This document shows, one piece after another, positions 53,529-63,281 of a stretch of DNA of 64,000 nt. The number at the start of each line of letters is the position of its first letter. The first letter of the stretch is position 1. A program made the translations under genes and the position numbers. The stretch covers positions 119,629,879 to 119,693,878 of the forward strand of contig NC_072896.1 in the NCBI RefSeq assembly GCF_027943255.1, in the 5' to 3' direction. The notes below the pieces were generated by a model. The model searched no databases, was not told the DNA's origin, and was given only the letters and a program-made list of their open reading frames with translations. This DNA is from Anastrepha obliqua (lineage: Eukaryota; Arthropoda; Insecta; Diptera; Tephritidae).

Positions 53529-54110
53529 GTGGGTATTCGAGAGGGCATTTATTATTTAAAAGTATTTGTTATATGAAATTTTCAGTAAAATGATGCTTTC
53601 TTTAATTCAAGATTTTTGCCAAAACTTCTGCTGCTGTTACCTGCTTGTAAGAATGAATTGAATTTCTACAGATTAGTAATTGTGTTAACGTCCATTGAAA
53701 AAAAAAATTTAACAGCATTTCTGAGTAATAGAAATAGACATTAGCGGCTTAGGTTTGCTTACAATTTTTTAAGTGCTGGACGTTTTGAAAATTTTGCTCC
53801 ATGACTGCCGGCAAAGTTTGGAGCTGAATATTAAAAATGCGTGTACTTTTATTAATTCAATAATTCGAAAACTTTTCGCCAGTCGGCTGTGGGAAATCAA
53901 AGTATTCTGAAAGTTTGGGTTGTATATAAAAAGTCTTTTTTTCAGTTTTCCCAATCTGACAGAAAAAAAAATCAATGTAAATTTTCTGGTCGCGGATATA
54001 TAGAGAAAAAACACTAAAACCAATTTAACTACTAAAACTACTACAATCTTGTGCAAAACTTAATTATGCAATTTTTTTTCCTTTGAATAACTTTTTCACT
54101 AAATAAAAAA
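53529..54110 (+). other. start of the presumed first intron
   Basis: AT-rich DNA after the candidate donor GTGGGT. No coding similarity. The intron appears to extend past the window end and to hold the transposons listed below. Confidence 0.45.
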
Positions 54111-54117
54111 ACAGAGT

Positions 54118-54860
54118 AGGTGAAGGGGTTTACTCCGATAAACTCGGAGTTAGCAACTCATTGCCTGATCATTGCAGTGAGTTTCAGGCGGAAGTCACTG
54201 CCATAAAAGAGCTAGAATCTAAAACACACTCGTCAAAACAGTCATAGAATGCTTTAAACTTCTATATGCCGTATCAAAATACTACAAAGTTCATCCTATT
54301 TGGGTGCCAGGCCACAGGAATATAGCAGGGAACTGCAAGGCAGATGAACCGGTGCAACGCTCGACCTCCAAGTGGATGAGACGCTGATACCTATGCCTAT
54401 AGCCAATTGTAAACTACTTATAGACAGGGAAACCATCAATAAGGCAAATACAAGTTGGCAAAACCTCTCAACATGCGAATTAAGCAGACAGACATGGGCG
54501 AAATGGAACAGCGGTCGATCAAAAAGCTTGTTAAGATTTAACAGGGAAGCTATAAGAAAAATGATAGGGCTATTAACTGGTTATTGTCTAATAGGCAGCC
54601 ACGTTAGAAGGTTAAGACTCCCGTACTTCGATTTCTGTAGAAGCTGTCTTAATACAGAAGAAGAGGAAACAGTCAGACACATTTTATGTGAGTATGAAAG
54701 CTTAGCTTCAAGGATATGGCATTAGCTTCTTGATATGGCATTTTCAATTGATGTAGGGGACATAGCGCATCTAAAACTAACGAAGCTTTGCTCGTTTATT
54801 AAAGCTACCGGATGGTTTGAAAGGGAACCCATAGGGTAAGAATAAGCTCCAGTGGTATCA
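54118..54860 (+). pseudogene. LINE fragment: RNase H and C-terminal zinc knuckle
   Basis: The first part reads GEGVYSDKLGVSNSLPDHCS, EFQAEVTAIKEL (RNase H start with the EFQAE acid) and, after breaks, FILFGCQATGI/WVPGHRNIAGNCKADE, the last RNase H motif. From 54372 an open frame follows: LLIDRETINKANTSWQNLST, IRKMIGLLTGYCLIGSHVRR and FCRSCLNTEEEETVRHILCE. These are the GLLTGHxxxxxH and Cys-x2-Cys-His-Cys knuckle of I/LOA-like LINEs. The 3' end has a CCTACCTACCTACCT repeat followed by AAATAAAAAAA, a typical LINE tail. It is 5'-truncated and intronic, in the same orientation as the host exon. Confidence 0.82.
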
Positions 54861-54944
54861 CAATGGACCTATGAAAGGTCTAAATGTGTCATTGCGACAG
54901 CCACCCCCCACCTACCTACCTACCTACTAAATAAAAAAATTCAT

Positions 54945-55050
54945 ATTGAGTGTTGGAAATCTTTATTTTTAACTTTTACGCGCTTGTCTCTTTGTGTATT
55001 GCAGTTGTCTAGCTCACCCCCAATAGGGTGATTAACTTTGCGCCACCTTG
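54945..55050. mobile_element. GGTGGCGC MITE, truncated copy
   Basis: The right end GGGTGATTAACTTTGCGCCA, continuing CCTTGTA, and interior TTGAGTGTTGGAAATCTTTA match the copy at 60740-60904. The left third is missing where the LINE tail ends, so the LINE insertion may have cut it. Confidence 0.7.
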
Positions 55051-55059
55051 TATTTTTAC

Positions 55060-56000
55060 CATGAAAAGGTCTGCTGAAACTTCAGGTACGAGAAATCTGA
55101 ATCTGCAATTTTTGTTCACAAAATATGGCAGCTAGGATGCGCTTTGATGCAAAAACCATAGGGCCTCCGTTGACACCTTTTTTAAAACTTCGGTTGGGAT
55201 CCGGGTCTGGCATTTTTTCATTCTGTTTGAAGATCCTTTTTAAAAGATTATTTATACCAAACGATAGAAAATTAAATTTTAAAAAGGTAAGGAAGCTTCA
55301 GTTGTTATCTGTAATAGAATTACGGTAAATTCACGTCCAAAGTCGAAGTCTGGCAGATCGGCGTGCCCAAGGGAGGGTTAGGAAATTCTACATTTTTACA
55401 ATTTTTTTCAGCTAAGTCATAAAATCAGTTAATAAGTATTCCTCCGCGGCTAGCAACTTCAAGTTCAGAAAGAAAAAAAAAAACGTTTAAAACCGCATAT
55501 CTGGGAGAAGTGAGAAATTAGTTTTCTACATACAACTTAGACTTTCAGAAAAATTCGGTTTCATCTATTCGCCTGAAAAAAGAGCAGAAATTGTTCCGCA
55601 GTATGACTAAACTTACCTACTTATCTGAGAACTAACAACAAAAACACTTAAATCGACTTAATTCCTGCACTCTACCTGTGAGGTACCGCAGATCAGTGAG
55701 AGATAAAGTCTCAGGCAGTGATAATGGAGCGCTAGGCAGGACCGCGATAAATATAGAGCGATTCCATGTCAAGTTATCCAAGTATTTTTGACATTATTCG
55801 TCAATTCTTCTAAAAAAAAGTTTTAATATAATAAGAATTGTCGAAAAATCTGATATAGACTTTTTTGATGTAAAATGTCGTCTCCATATTAATGTATATT
55901 AATTTTTTTTATTTGTTTTTTAGATATAAAGGACAGTTTTTTAAGAGCTATAGAAAAGTTGTTCAAAAAAACACACGTAAAATTCAGAAAAACGCATGAA
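55060..56000. other. non-coding intronic DNA
   Basis: Contains the phrase GGTAAATTCACGTCCAAAGT at 55324 followed by CCCAAGGGAGGGT, shared with 22950-22995. No other feature recognised. Confidence 0.4.
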
Positions 56001-56035
56001 ATTTTTATTTAAATCGATAGTACAGTCCATATAAT

Positions 56036-56670
56036 TTAATGTTTGAAAATTATTTCATGCAAATATTGACCGCGACTGCGCTTCAAATGGTCCATCCGCT
56101 TAGTCCAATATTGGCATACTCTTTCCAATGTTTCGGCCGGTATCTCACATATAAATGCTTTAATGTTGTCTTTCAATGTGTTAATTGAAGCAGGCTTATC
56201 TGAATAGACATGAACTTTAACATAGCTCCACAAAAAATAATCTAAAGGCGTTATATCGCACAATCTGGGTGGCCAATTGACAGGTCCCGAACGTGAAATA
56301 AAATGGTCACCGAATTCGCCTCTCAACAAGTCCATTGTTACGCGTGCTGTGTGGCATGTGGCAATGTCTGACTGAAACCACATGTCATGCAAGTCAAGCT
56401 CTTGCAGTTTGGTCAAAAAAAGTTGGATATCATTTCACGGTAGCGCTCACCATTCACAGTTACGTTACGATTCGCAGCATCTTTGAAGAAGTACGGTCCA
56501 ATGATACCTCCAGCCCATAAACCGCACCAAACTGTGACCTTTTCTGGATACATTGATACATTGGTAGCTCTTGCAATTCTCCTGGCTGATCTTCACTCCA
56601 AAACCGACAAATCTGCTTATTTACGTACCTATTGATCCAAAAATGAGCTTCGTCGCTGCACACAATTTTT
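56036..56670 (-). pseudogene. DD41D-type transposase, N-terminus lost
   Basis: From about 56665: CSDEAHFWINRYVNKQICRF (first Asp) and WSEDQPGELQELPM. Then, after a frame change, VTVWCGLWAGGIIGPYFFKD and NVTVNGERYREMIS. The second open piece begins at 56416: LQELDLHDMWFQSDIATCHT (second Asp), MDLLRGEFGDHFISRSGPVN and WPPRLCDITPLDYFLWSYVK (third Asp). It ends SRGQYLHEIIFKH at 56036. I count 41 residues between the second and third Asp, the spacing of DD41D (rosa-like) elements. The DNA-binding half is absent. Frameshifts disable it. It is a different subfamily from the copies at 7958, 27863 and 58084. Confidence 0.83.
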
Positions 56671-57059
56671 CGACTTTAAACTTTCTTAACACATTTTTTC
56701 GCGGGCTGTGTGCTCAGTACTCCTTGCAAGTTTCATATACCCTATAACTTTTCGAGTAACATATTCAAATACGTACAGCAAATGAGTGCAAAATACTGCT
56801 TCAACGAAGGGCCTTCGTGCATACTCGCATTTTCGGATATTATGTCCGTTTGCAAATTGATGGAAGCGTCCCTTCGGGCAGTACGAGTAGTAAGCAGATT
56901 CTTGGTATTTTTCACTAATTGACTCTACGTACTTGAATAAAATTCGAAAAGTTTTTGTGATCCCATTATGAAACTTGAAGGAATTACTACGCATGGGCCT
57001 AACTATTAATAAATGACAAAATTGGAAAATGACAAAAAAAATTCCCTACAAATTTTGAA

Positions 57060-57510
57060 CAAGAAATATTTTTTCGCCAATACTTTTTTTTTAATTTTAA
57101 AATGAACCCGACTATATTTTACCTTAAAAAATTCTATACCAAATTTTTTCGCCCTAAAACTCTTTTTAAAAAGCATAAATTATCCTAAAAAAGTTTTTTT
57201 TTTTCTTAAAATGAAGGCAGGATATTTCACTTTAAAAATCATAATCCAATTTTTTCGCCAAGAAAAAGTTTTTTAAAAAAGATAAATTAACATAAAGAAC
57301 TATAATTTTTTTTTTAATTTTACTTTAAAAATTTCGATTCCAAATTTTTTTGCCAAAAAAAATCTTTTGTTTTTTTTTAATCTTAAAGTTTACTTTAAAA
57401 CATCCTAATCCAAATTTTTTCATTAAACAAAATCTTTTTAAAAAGTATACAAAATTTAAAAATTTGTTTTTTTTTGTTTGTAAATCGTAAAATGAACCGA
57501 AGATATTTCA
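57060..57510. repeat. Degenerate ~100-bp tandem repeat
   Basis: Four to five units containing AATCCAATTTTTTCGCCAA, a short AAAAGTTTTTTAAAAA stretch, AAATTAACATAAAG-like text, a T-run, and TTTCACTTTAAAAAT. The phrase TTTTTTCGCC occurs near 57066, 57145, 57255 and (TTTTTTGCC) 57348. Confidence 0.65.
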
Positions 57511-57799
57511 CCAAATTTTTCATCATTAAATAACTCTGAATACTATTAAGAATTTTCAGCCTACACTCAAGCCAAATTTTAGAAGAATCAACGGCAATGT
57601 CCAAAATACTTGGATCCCTGGCATTACAGAATATGCAACACAAAGCGAGTGCGATAGTATTAGTGTTCCATAAACCTTTGCAGTTATTCCATATAAATAT
57701 AAATCCATCAACATTGCTGAAGCTACTAACGAAGTACTACTGAAGTTGCTAATGATTTGTAAATTCAGCATGCGATTAATTAAGAAATCTAAGAGGAAG

Positions 57800-58080
57800 G
57801 CGGCCGCTGTAGCGGAAAGGGTTGGTGTGTGACTACCATTCGGAATTCACAGAGAGAATATAGGTTCGAATATCGGTGAAACACCAGAATTAAGAAAAAC
57901 AATTTCCTAATAGCGGTCGCCTCTCGACAGGCAATTACAAAGCTCCGAGTGTGTTTCTGCCATGAAAAAGCTCCTCATAAAAATATCTGCCGTTCGGAGT
58001 CGGCTTGAAACTGTAGCTCCTTCCATTTGTGGAACAACATCAAGGCACGCACCCAAAAAGGGTATACGCGCCAATTATAT
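57800..58080 (+). repeat. tRNA-derived SINE, full-length
   Basis: The head GGCGGCCGCTGTAGCGGAAA, GGGTTGGTGTGTGACTACCA has a weakened A-box; the B-box is AGGTTCGAATATCGGTG. The body matches 46758-47055 (TTCCTAATAGCGGTCGCCTC, AAAGCTCCTCATAAAAATAT, TTGTGGAACAACATCAAGG) and it ends GGGTATACGCGCCAATTATA. A DD41D MITE starts 3 bp after it, which suggests the TA-rich SINE tail served as its TA target. Confidence 0.88.
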
Positions 58081-58083
58081 ATA

Positions 58084-58379
58084 AAGAGTGTTTAAATTTC
58101 AAGGGCCGATGTTGAGTGTGGACCACACCTAAACGTCAACGATACCGTTGGACTTCTTTCTTTGGGGTTATTTTTTCAGAAAAGATGTACGTCGATAAGC
58201 CAGCAACTATTCAAGAGCTAAAGGATGAGATAATTCGGCACATTAACGGCATAGAACCTCAACTATGCCTCAGCGTCATCCAAAATTTGGACCACCGGAC
58301 GGAGGTGTGCCGCCGAGGCCGCAATTTTGTTCCACACGTAATTGAGCCATATCACGGCCCTTGAAACTTAACCAACCTT
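58084..58379 (+). mobile_element. DD41D-type element, 296-bp deletion derivative (copy 3)
   Basis: TA at 58082-58083 and 58380-58381 flank ends AAGAGTGTTTAAATTTCAAG and, as complement, AAGGTTGGTTAAGTTTCAAG. Between them lies a transposase tail: YRWTSFFGVIFSEKMYVDKP, ATIQELKDEIIRHINGIEPQ, LCLSVIQNLDHRTEVCRRGR. The start codon, DNA-binding domains and first two catalytic motifs are gone. It is the smallest complete member of the family in the window and is effectively a MITE. Confidence 0.85.
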
Positions 58380-58384
58380 TATAT

Positions 58385-60235
58385 ATATAAGAGGAAGCAA
58401 TTTACAGGGTCACATCACTTTGCTGGCGTAGGTGCGGAATTAAGCCAAAATTTTGTTTAGTTTTCAGGCTTCTTTCATACAGATACAAGCAATATGAACA
58501 TTTGCTAAAATGCATTTAATTCCACTACTGCATAGATATAGCAAATATTGACACTCACACTCTTCAGCTTTTTCTTACTTCCTTCTAGAAAAAATTTCTC
58601 CCCATCCAGCTTTTTCTTTAATTTACTGCAATTGTTGCCCGAGCACTGCGTATTCCCTCCGATTAAACATTTTAGTTCAGTGTACCACAATTTCCTGTTG
58701 AGCTCTCATTCATTTGCTCAGTCAGCTGCCAAGAATGTAGGCTAGCTACTTACTTACTATGCAGCGCACCACACCGCACCGCACCGCATCACTCCACTCC
58801 AGCCACCTACAACCTTCGTTAAAGTTCAGTAGGCAATTCGTTCATGCGCTGCTGGCAATCGTTGGTTGTCGCCCTGTTTGTTTGTCATGTCCTTTACGTA
58901 CTTCGTATATAAAAATAGTTGTTGCGACGCTGACACTTGGCATTTTCATTTTCATTTCCATTTGATTTTTGTTCTTTTTCATTTCTTTTAGTTTCTTCAT
59001 TTCGCATTGATTTTTTTTTTTTGATACTTTTGTTATTTTACACCTGTTTGGTTTTTTTTTTGTTTTTACAACGCCTGTCACACTCTCGTATTTTATTCCA
59101 TTTCCTTTCTAACATCAAGCACCCACAAGCAACTTCTCTCAACGATACCTCAAAGCTATTGCACTACACCAACAACCTGGTCTCACTCAGCCATATAGTG
59201 CCTCTAAGCATCAATTAACCCAATTTTCAAATCCATTTGCACCGCTACGCCACAAAATTGCAGTTGGCCAGAGCGGTGAGGAGCTGCTTGCTGGCTGGCT
59301 GGTTGGCTTGCTTGCTTACTTTGCCAGCTTGCTAAAATGAACTGTGATCCCCTGCCAACTCGGCTACCTGCTTAGTCCTTTGCTCTGTGTAGTTTGTTCA
59401 ACAACGAATGTGCTGCCACTTTAGTATTTCATTTTATTTTCGCCTCACTCCCTTTTTACCCCATCTGCAGCGTCGTCGTCATAACCATTTATAGTGACTG
59501 AATGTATGCATGTGTGTATGCATATATGTATGTAAGTGCTTTGTGTCTATGTAGTGTTCGAGTACCAGAATCCTCAATCCCCAATGGCATTGTAGGCTCA
59601 AACGCGCCAACACCACCCATCCACTCAATTCCAGCTACGTATGTATGTATGTATATAGGCAGGTAAGTGTGTGTGTGTGTGTATTGACTTAATATCGCTG
59701 CAAGTTGGTGTCGTCCAACGACACGTTTATCAATGGTGGTAACAGCGCCAGTAGTAGCAGTAGCAGTAGCAGCAGCAGCAGCAGGAGCTTTGGCAATTGT
59801 TGGCCATTTTCAGCCAATTCTCTGTATATCTGTATTTTAGTACTTTTTCTTCATCATAGTTATACTTCTACTATTACTAGTTTTGCTCTGTTTTTTTTGT
59901 TTTTTGTGTGTGTTGTATGTGTTTTATTGTAATTTTGTGAATGTGTTGGTTCTCAACCAATTTCTGCTCCCGGCGGAGTATTTAAGTCTATTTGCAGAGT
60001 TGTTGTCATCGTCGTCATCATCGCCGTAGTTGATTTGGTTTGGTTGGAATTGGATCGGTTTAGATTGGATTGTATTGGATTTGCAGCGTTATGAGAATAA
60101 AATCAACACTTAAGTCGGTCGAATTTGGAACGACCTACAAATAGCTGATCGACTAATCGCCTTTATTTTTTTCTTAATTAAAATCTAATTCGATTTTCAG
60201 CGCAGCATTTTAACCCGTTTCCATTTCAGCCAGCG
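58385..60235. other. intronic DNA with microsatellites and a CAG|GTAAGT site
   Basis: CT-rich 58900-59470, TATG repeats at 59640-59656, GT repeat at 59668-59682, and an (AGC)n/(AGT)n run at 59748-59785. CAGGTAAGT at 59660-59668 is a perfect donor context preceded 40 bp upstream by ACTCAATTCCAG, an acceptor-like string. No coding family is visible. Confidence 0.4.
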
Positions 60236-60238
60236 TTA

Positions 60239-60560
60239 ATGAATAACTTTTTTTCTCTTTGCAGCCAATTACAATATGAATTCTATATTTATTTGCAGAA
60301 TTTTCACATCTGTGGGAGAGGCAAAGTTACTATTCTATATTTTTCTATTTTCAGGTTACAAATAAATAAATTTTTAATTTCTTTGCAGAATTTTCACATC
60401 TCTCGGAGAGAAATTTCTTTGGCTGCATACATACATATTTACACATTAAAAAATATAAATCAATCAGTTTTGAATTTTCAGGTTAAATTTCTAATTTCTT
60501 TGCAGAATGCAAGCGAAGGATTCAGTACTGTCTTTTTTTGTTGAAAATTTTTGTAAGCAA
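60239..60560 (+). repeat. Repeat array with splice-acceptor-like modules
   Basis: The motif TTTCTTTGCAGAATTTTCAC followed by ATCT occurs around 60287-60313 (as TATTTGCAG) and 60379-60402, and TTTCTTTGCAGAATGCAAGC at 60495-60514. TTTTCAGGTTA occurs at 60350-60360 and 60474-60485. The unit is about 110 bp and degenerate. Each TTGCAG sits after a T-rich run as a fly 3' splice site does. Function, if any, is unknown. Confidence 0.6.
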
Positions 60561-60739
60561 AATAATCAGTATATTAAAATTGACTTTTTCAGATCATAAA
60601 CTTATTCAAATATATCACAAAGATTAAAAAAAAATATTTAATTTCTTTTCGGATTCACACATAGCAAAAGGCCGGAAATAATTTTAAACGAAAATTAAAC
60701 ACTGCTATAATGAAAACAAACTAATATGCCCATACTTAG

Positions 60740-60904
60740 ACAAGGTGGCGCAAAATTAATCATCCAATAATGTTTTACAACATAAGAAAAATGATTTTGA
60801 GTGCTGAAAGTCTCTATTTTGACCTTAACGCGCTCCATTGCTTGTCTGTTTGTGCAAAAATTATAAATCTTCCGATGGTGTGATTAATTTTGCGCCACCT
60901 TGTA
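60740..60904. mobile_element. GGTGGCGC MITE, complete copy 2
   Basis: CAAGGTGGCGCAAAATTAAT on the left and the complement of TGATTAATTTTGCGCCACCT at the right form near-perfect ends; about 165 bp. Interior text (GAGTGCTGAAAGTCTCTATT, AAATCTTCCGAT) matches copies at 30293 and 54945. Confidence 0.88.
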
Positions 60905-61169
60905 TAAGGAACGTACTGGGACCCAATTTTTGTGGCATCTGGCACATGTCGAGCTGGGTAAGAGTGAAGATGAGTCTGGATATGAGACGTGCAAATTTTG
61001 AGTTTGATCCCGGGAGCCGTAAACAAAGTCAATAGTCAAGAACAAAAAAGGAAGATGCAGCTGAAGGCATTCTGTCAGTATATTTATCGATATTTAGGTC
61101 ATCATCCATCGTGAATACGTGCAAAACAGTGAAAGTCAACAAAGAAAATTCCTATGCATAGATAGGAGG

Positions 61170-61230
61170 TAAATAGATAATAAATATATTAAATCTTCCA
61201 AGAGGATGACTAATCTTGCGCCACCTTGTA
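61170..61230. mobile_element. GGTGGCGC MITE, truncated end
   Basis: AAATCTTCCAAGAGGATGAC, TAATCTTGCGCCACCTTGTA matches the right end of the family; the left part is not seen. Confidence 0.65.
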
Positions 61231-61416
61231 TGTGCATATAAACAGAAACTTGTGGTCACGCAAACCTTACCAACTCACTTTTATGGGGAAGGAGTGCACC
61301 CCAATTACTGCACCCCAATCTACAAAATAGAAAATAAAGCTACATAAATGAACATTTTTTGAGCAAAAAATTATTATTTTTTAACAATGATGATAATTTT
61401 TCTTCATTCAATGGAT

Positions 61417-61690
61417 TCAAATTTTTACAACATCTGAGAAACTTTTCTGTTTGTTTTCGATATAAAAAATTGATGAATATTTTAGTAAATGCTCTAATAT
61501 GCCGTTGACGGGAAGAACTGTTTGTACCCGGGCAGGCATTGAAGCAACGAGGTTTTTAAGAAATTCGTTCCAAATCTCCTGTTTGTATACTTTGTTAAAC
61601 ACTTTGATCAGTTCTGCCTTAGAGTTTGGTCTGTGTTGAGTCACTTTCTTTTTCATCGTGTGCCATATGTAGATGCTCAACCGCCCACGC
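61417..61690 (-). pseudogene. Tc1-like transposase C-terminus
   Basis: The frame reads IYIWHTMKKKVTQHRPNSKA, ELIKVFNKVYKQEIWNEFLK and NLVASMPARVQTVLPVNG. A WxxMKKKV start, a central W and the NLVASMPxRVxxV helix are the usual last third of Tc1 transposases after the catalytic Glu. No catalytic residue is present. Assignment is supported by position inside a TIR element. Confidence 0.6.
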
Positions 61691-61849
61691 CATGTGCGAT
61701 ATTCTGAAATCAGGAGACACTTTTCTTAACCATAAACATGGGAATATATATAATTGATTAAATATCGTATAAAAACTTACCGATTTAGCACAATGAAATG
61801 CTGCGGAGTCGTCCCGAAAGATGGCCTCAGATTAAATTTATTACTGTTA

Positions 61850-62245
61850 GTCCGGGAGCCAGGGGTTATTTTGACGTCATCATTTCATGCCGACTGAATT
61901 TAATACTGAAGGCAGACGCCATCCAATGGATGATGAAACCAACCGTCAGCTGGTCCAGTAGCGGTGGGTACGTACGTGGGATGCTGCGGATGCGAAAAAA
62001 AAATTTTAACAACTCATTTAATACCGGCTGAATTTTTTTTGTGTATTGTTGACATTTAGTAGAATAAAAAAAATAGTCAGCTGCGCCGTAGAGGGGGGAA
62101 AAAACGTCAGCTGAACAGGCGAACTTGTAAAGCGGGTGCGCCAGCTGACGTTCACTTTCGTTATTCGTGAAAGCTAAATCACAAGTATAGTCAATAATTT
62201 AACGGTATGAAAATGCAGCCCAAAATCGACCCCTGGTTCCCGGAC
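61850..62245. mobile_element. MITE with GTCCGGGARCCAGGGGT ends
   Basis: TA at 61848-61849 and 62246-62247 flank ends GTCCGGGAGCCAGGGGT and GTCCGGGAACCAGGGGT with further similarity (ATTTTG) inside. 396 bp, non-coding. CAGCTGACG-type text (GTCAGCTG) is repeated three or more times inside (near 61943, 62074, 62104 and 62144). Confidence 0.85.
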
Positions 62246-62286
62246 TATGCTGGATACATCCAACTTCGCTGTTCTTTTTTGCTTAA

Positions 62287-63004
62287 GGGGGTAGTATGGT
62301 TAATTCGGTGTAAAACAAGCATATTTTTCGAAATTTTTTTGTCGACACAGTTGATTTATTCAAAATTTTAAAATTACTTCATTATAAAGTCATATTTAAA
62401 GAATATTGTGTGAAATTTTCATTGATTTTTATGAAGAAATGAGTTGGTGGCAGCGAATCTTCGCGGACGTCTCATAAAAAAGTTTTATTGCGGTGTCCCT
62501 CAGAACTCATTACTGGATCAACTAAAATCAAAAAACCAAATTGATTTCATCAGCTAATAAAGTTTCGCAGGTAACAACGTCGAATTTTTTTTTTTTTTTT
62601 TTTTTTTTTAATTTTTTAAAGCGCTTTGAAGTCAAAACACCGATTTTTCATAAAAAAACTTGAAAACTTTGTTGTTTTAAAATATGACAAAATTTAAAAA
62701 AAAAAAACTCGACGTCATTACCTCGTGAATAAAGTAAAGAAACAAAAAAAACAAATTTGAAAAGAATCGGTGCAGTAGATATGAATCTACAGTGGACACC
62801 GACCGTAAAAAAGGCAAGTGTGAGAAAAACGCGTTTAAAGATTTCGGCAGCGTGAAATCCGGTTGGAGAGGTAGATACTTAATCCTTTGTGTCTTTGTCA
62901 ATTTTACTCCAATGCACTTCAAACTTTCACACAATAATCTTAAGATGTTATAGAATAATTTAAAAAAAAAAAAAAAAATGAAAAAAAAATACCATACTAC
63001 CCCC
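62287..63004. mobile_element. TTAA-flanked MITE 4 (GGGGGTAGTATGGT ends)
   Basis: TTAA at 62283-62286 and 63005-63008; ends GGGGGTAGTATGGT are identical on both sides. 718 bp, no coding. It contains a T-run of about 27 at 62584-62610 and shares CACTTCAAACTTTCACACAA with MITE 2. Confidence 0.9.
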
Positions 63005-63281
63005 TTAAGTAAAAATAATCAACTTTTCATCACGAGTTAATTGCTTAAATTAGCGCACATTTTTTAAGTCGTTGGAAAATAAATGCACTTGGGCAGATGA
63101 AAATAAAAGCTTAAATCATATCGACTCAACTATAGCTAGAAATGCATATTTATATGAAAAAACTTACTGGTAAGGTTTGCGTGGCCACAAATGTATGTAT
63201 ATTAGGATGACCCAAAAAAAATTTTTTTTGTACGCTGCCTCCTAATTTATTCTATGGCCAAAAAATATGAAAATATTTATA

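Larger units (their letters stand above)
61240..63200 (-). mobile_element. Tc1-like element with two MITEs nested inside
   Basis: The left end has TTGTGGTCACGCAAACCTTA followed by CCA (from 61250). The complement of the right end has TTGTGGCCACGCAAACCTTA followed by CCA (to 63192). One mismatch in twenty-three. The 1.95-kb span contains a transposase C-terminal remnant (61430-61690) and two foreign inserts at 61850-62245 and 62287-63004. Removing them leaves about 0.85 kb, so much of the transposase has been lost. Outermost bases and TA flanks are estimated. Confidence 0.75.

Noticed and set aside
56686..56994. 102-residue minus-strand frame just upstream of the DD41D transposase
   Set aside because: It is in the position of the missing N-terminus but shows none of the expected helix-turn-helix motifs.
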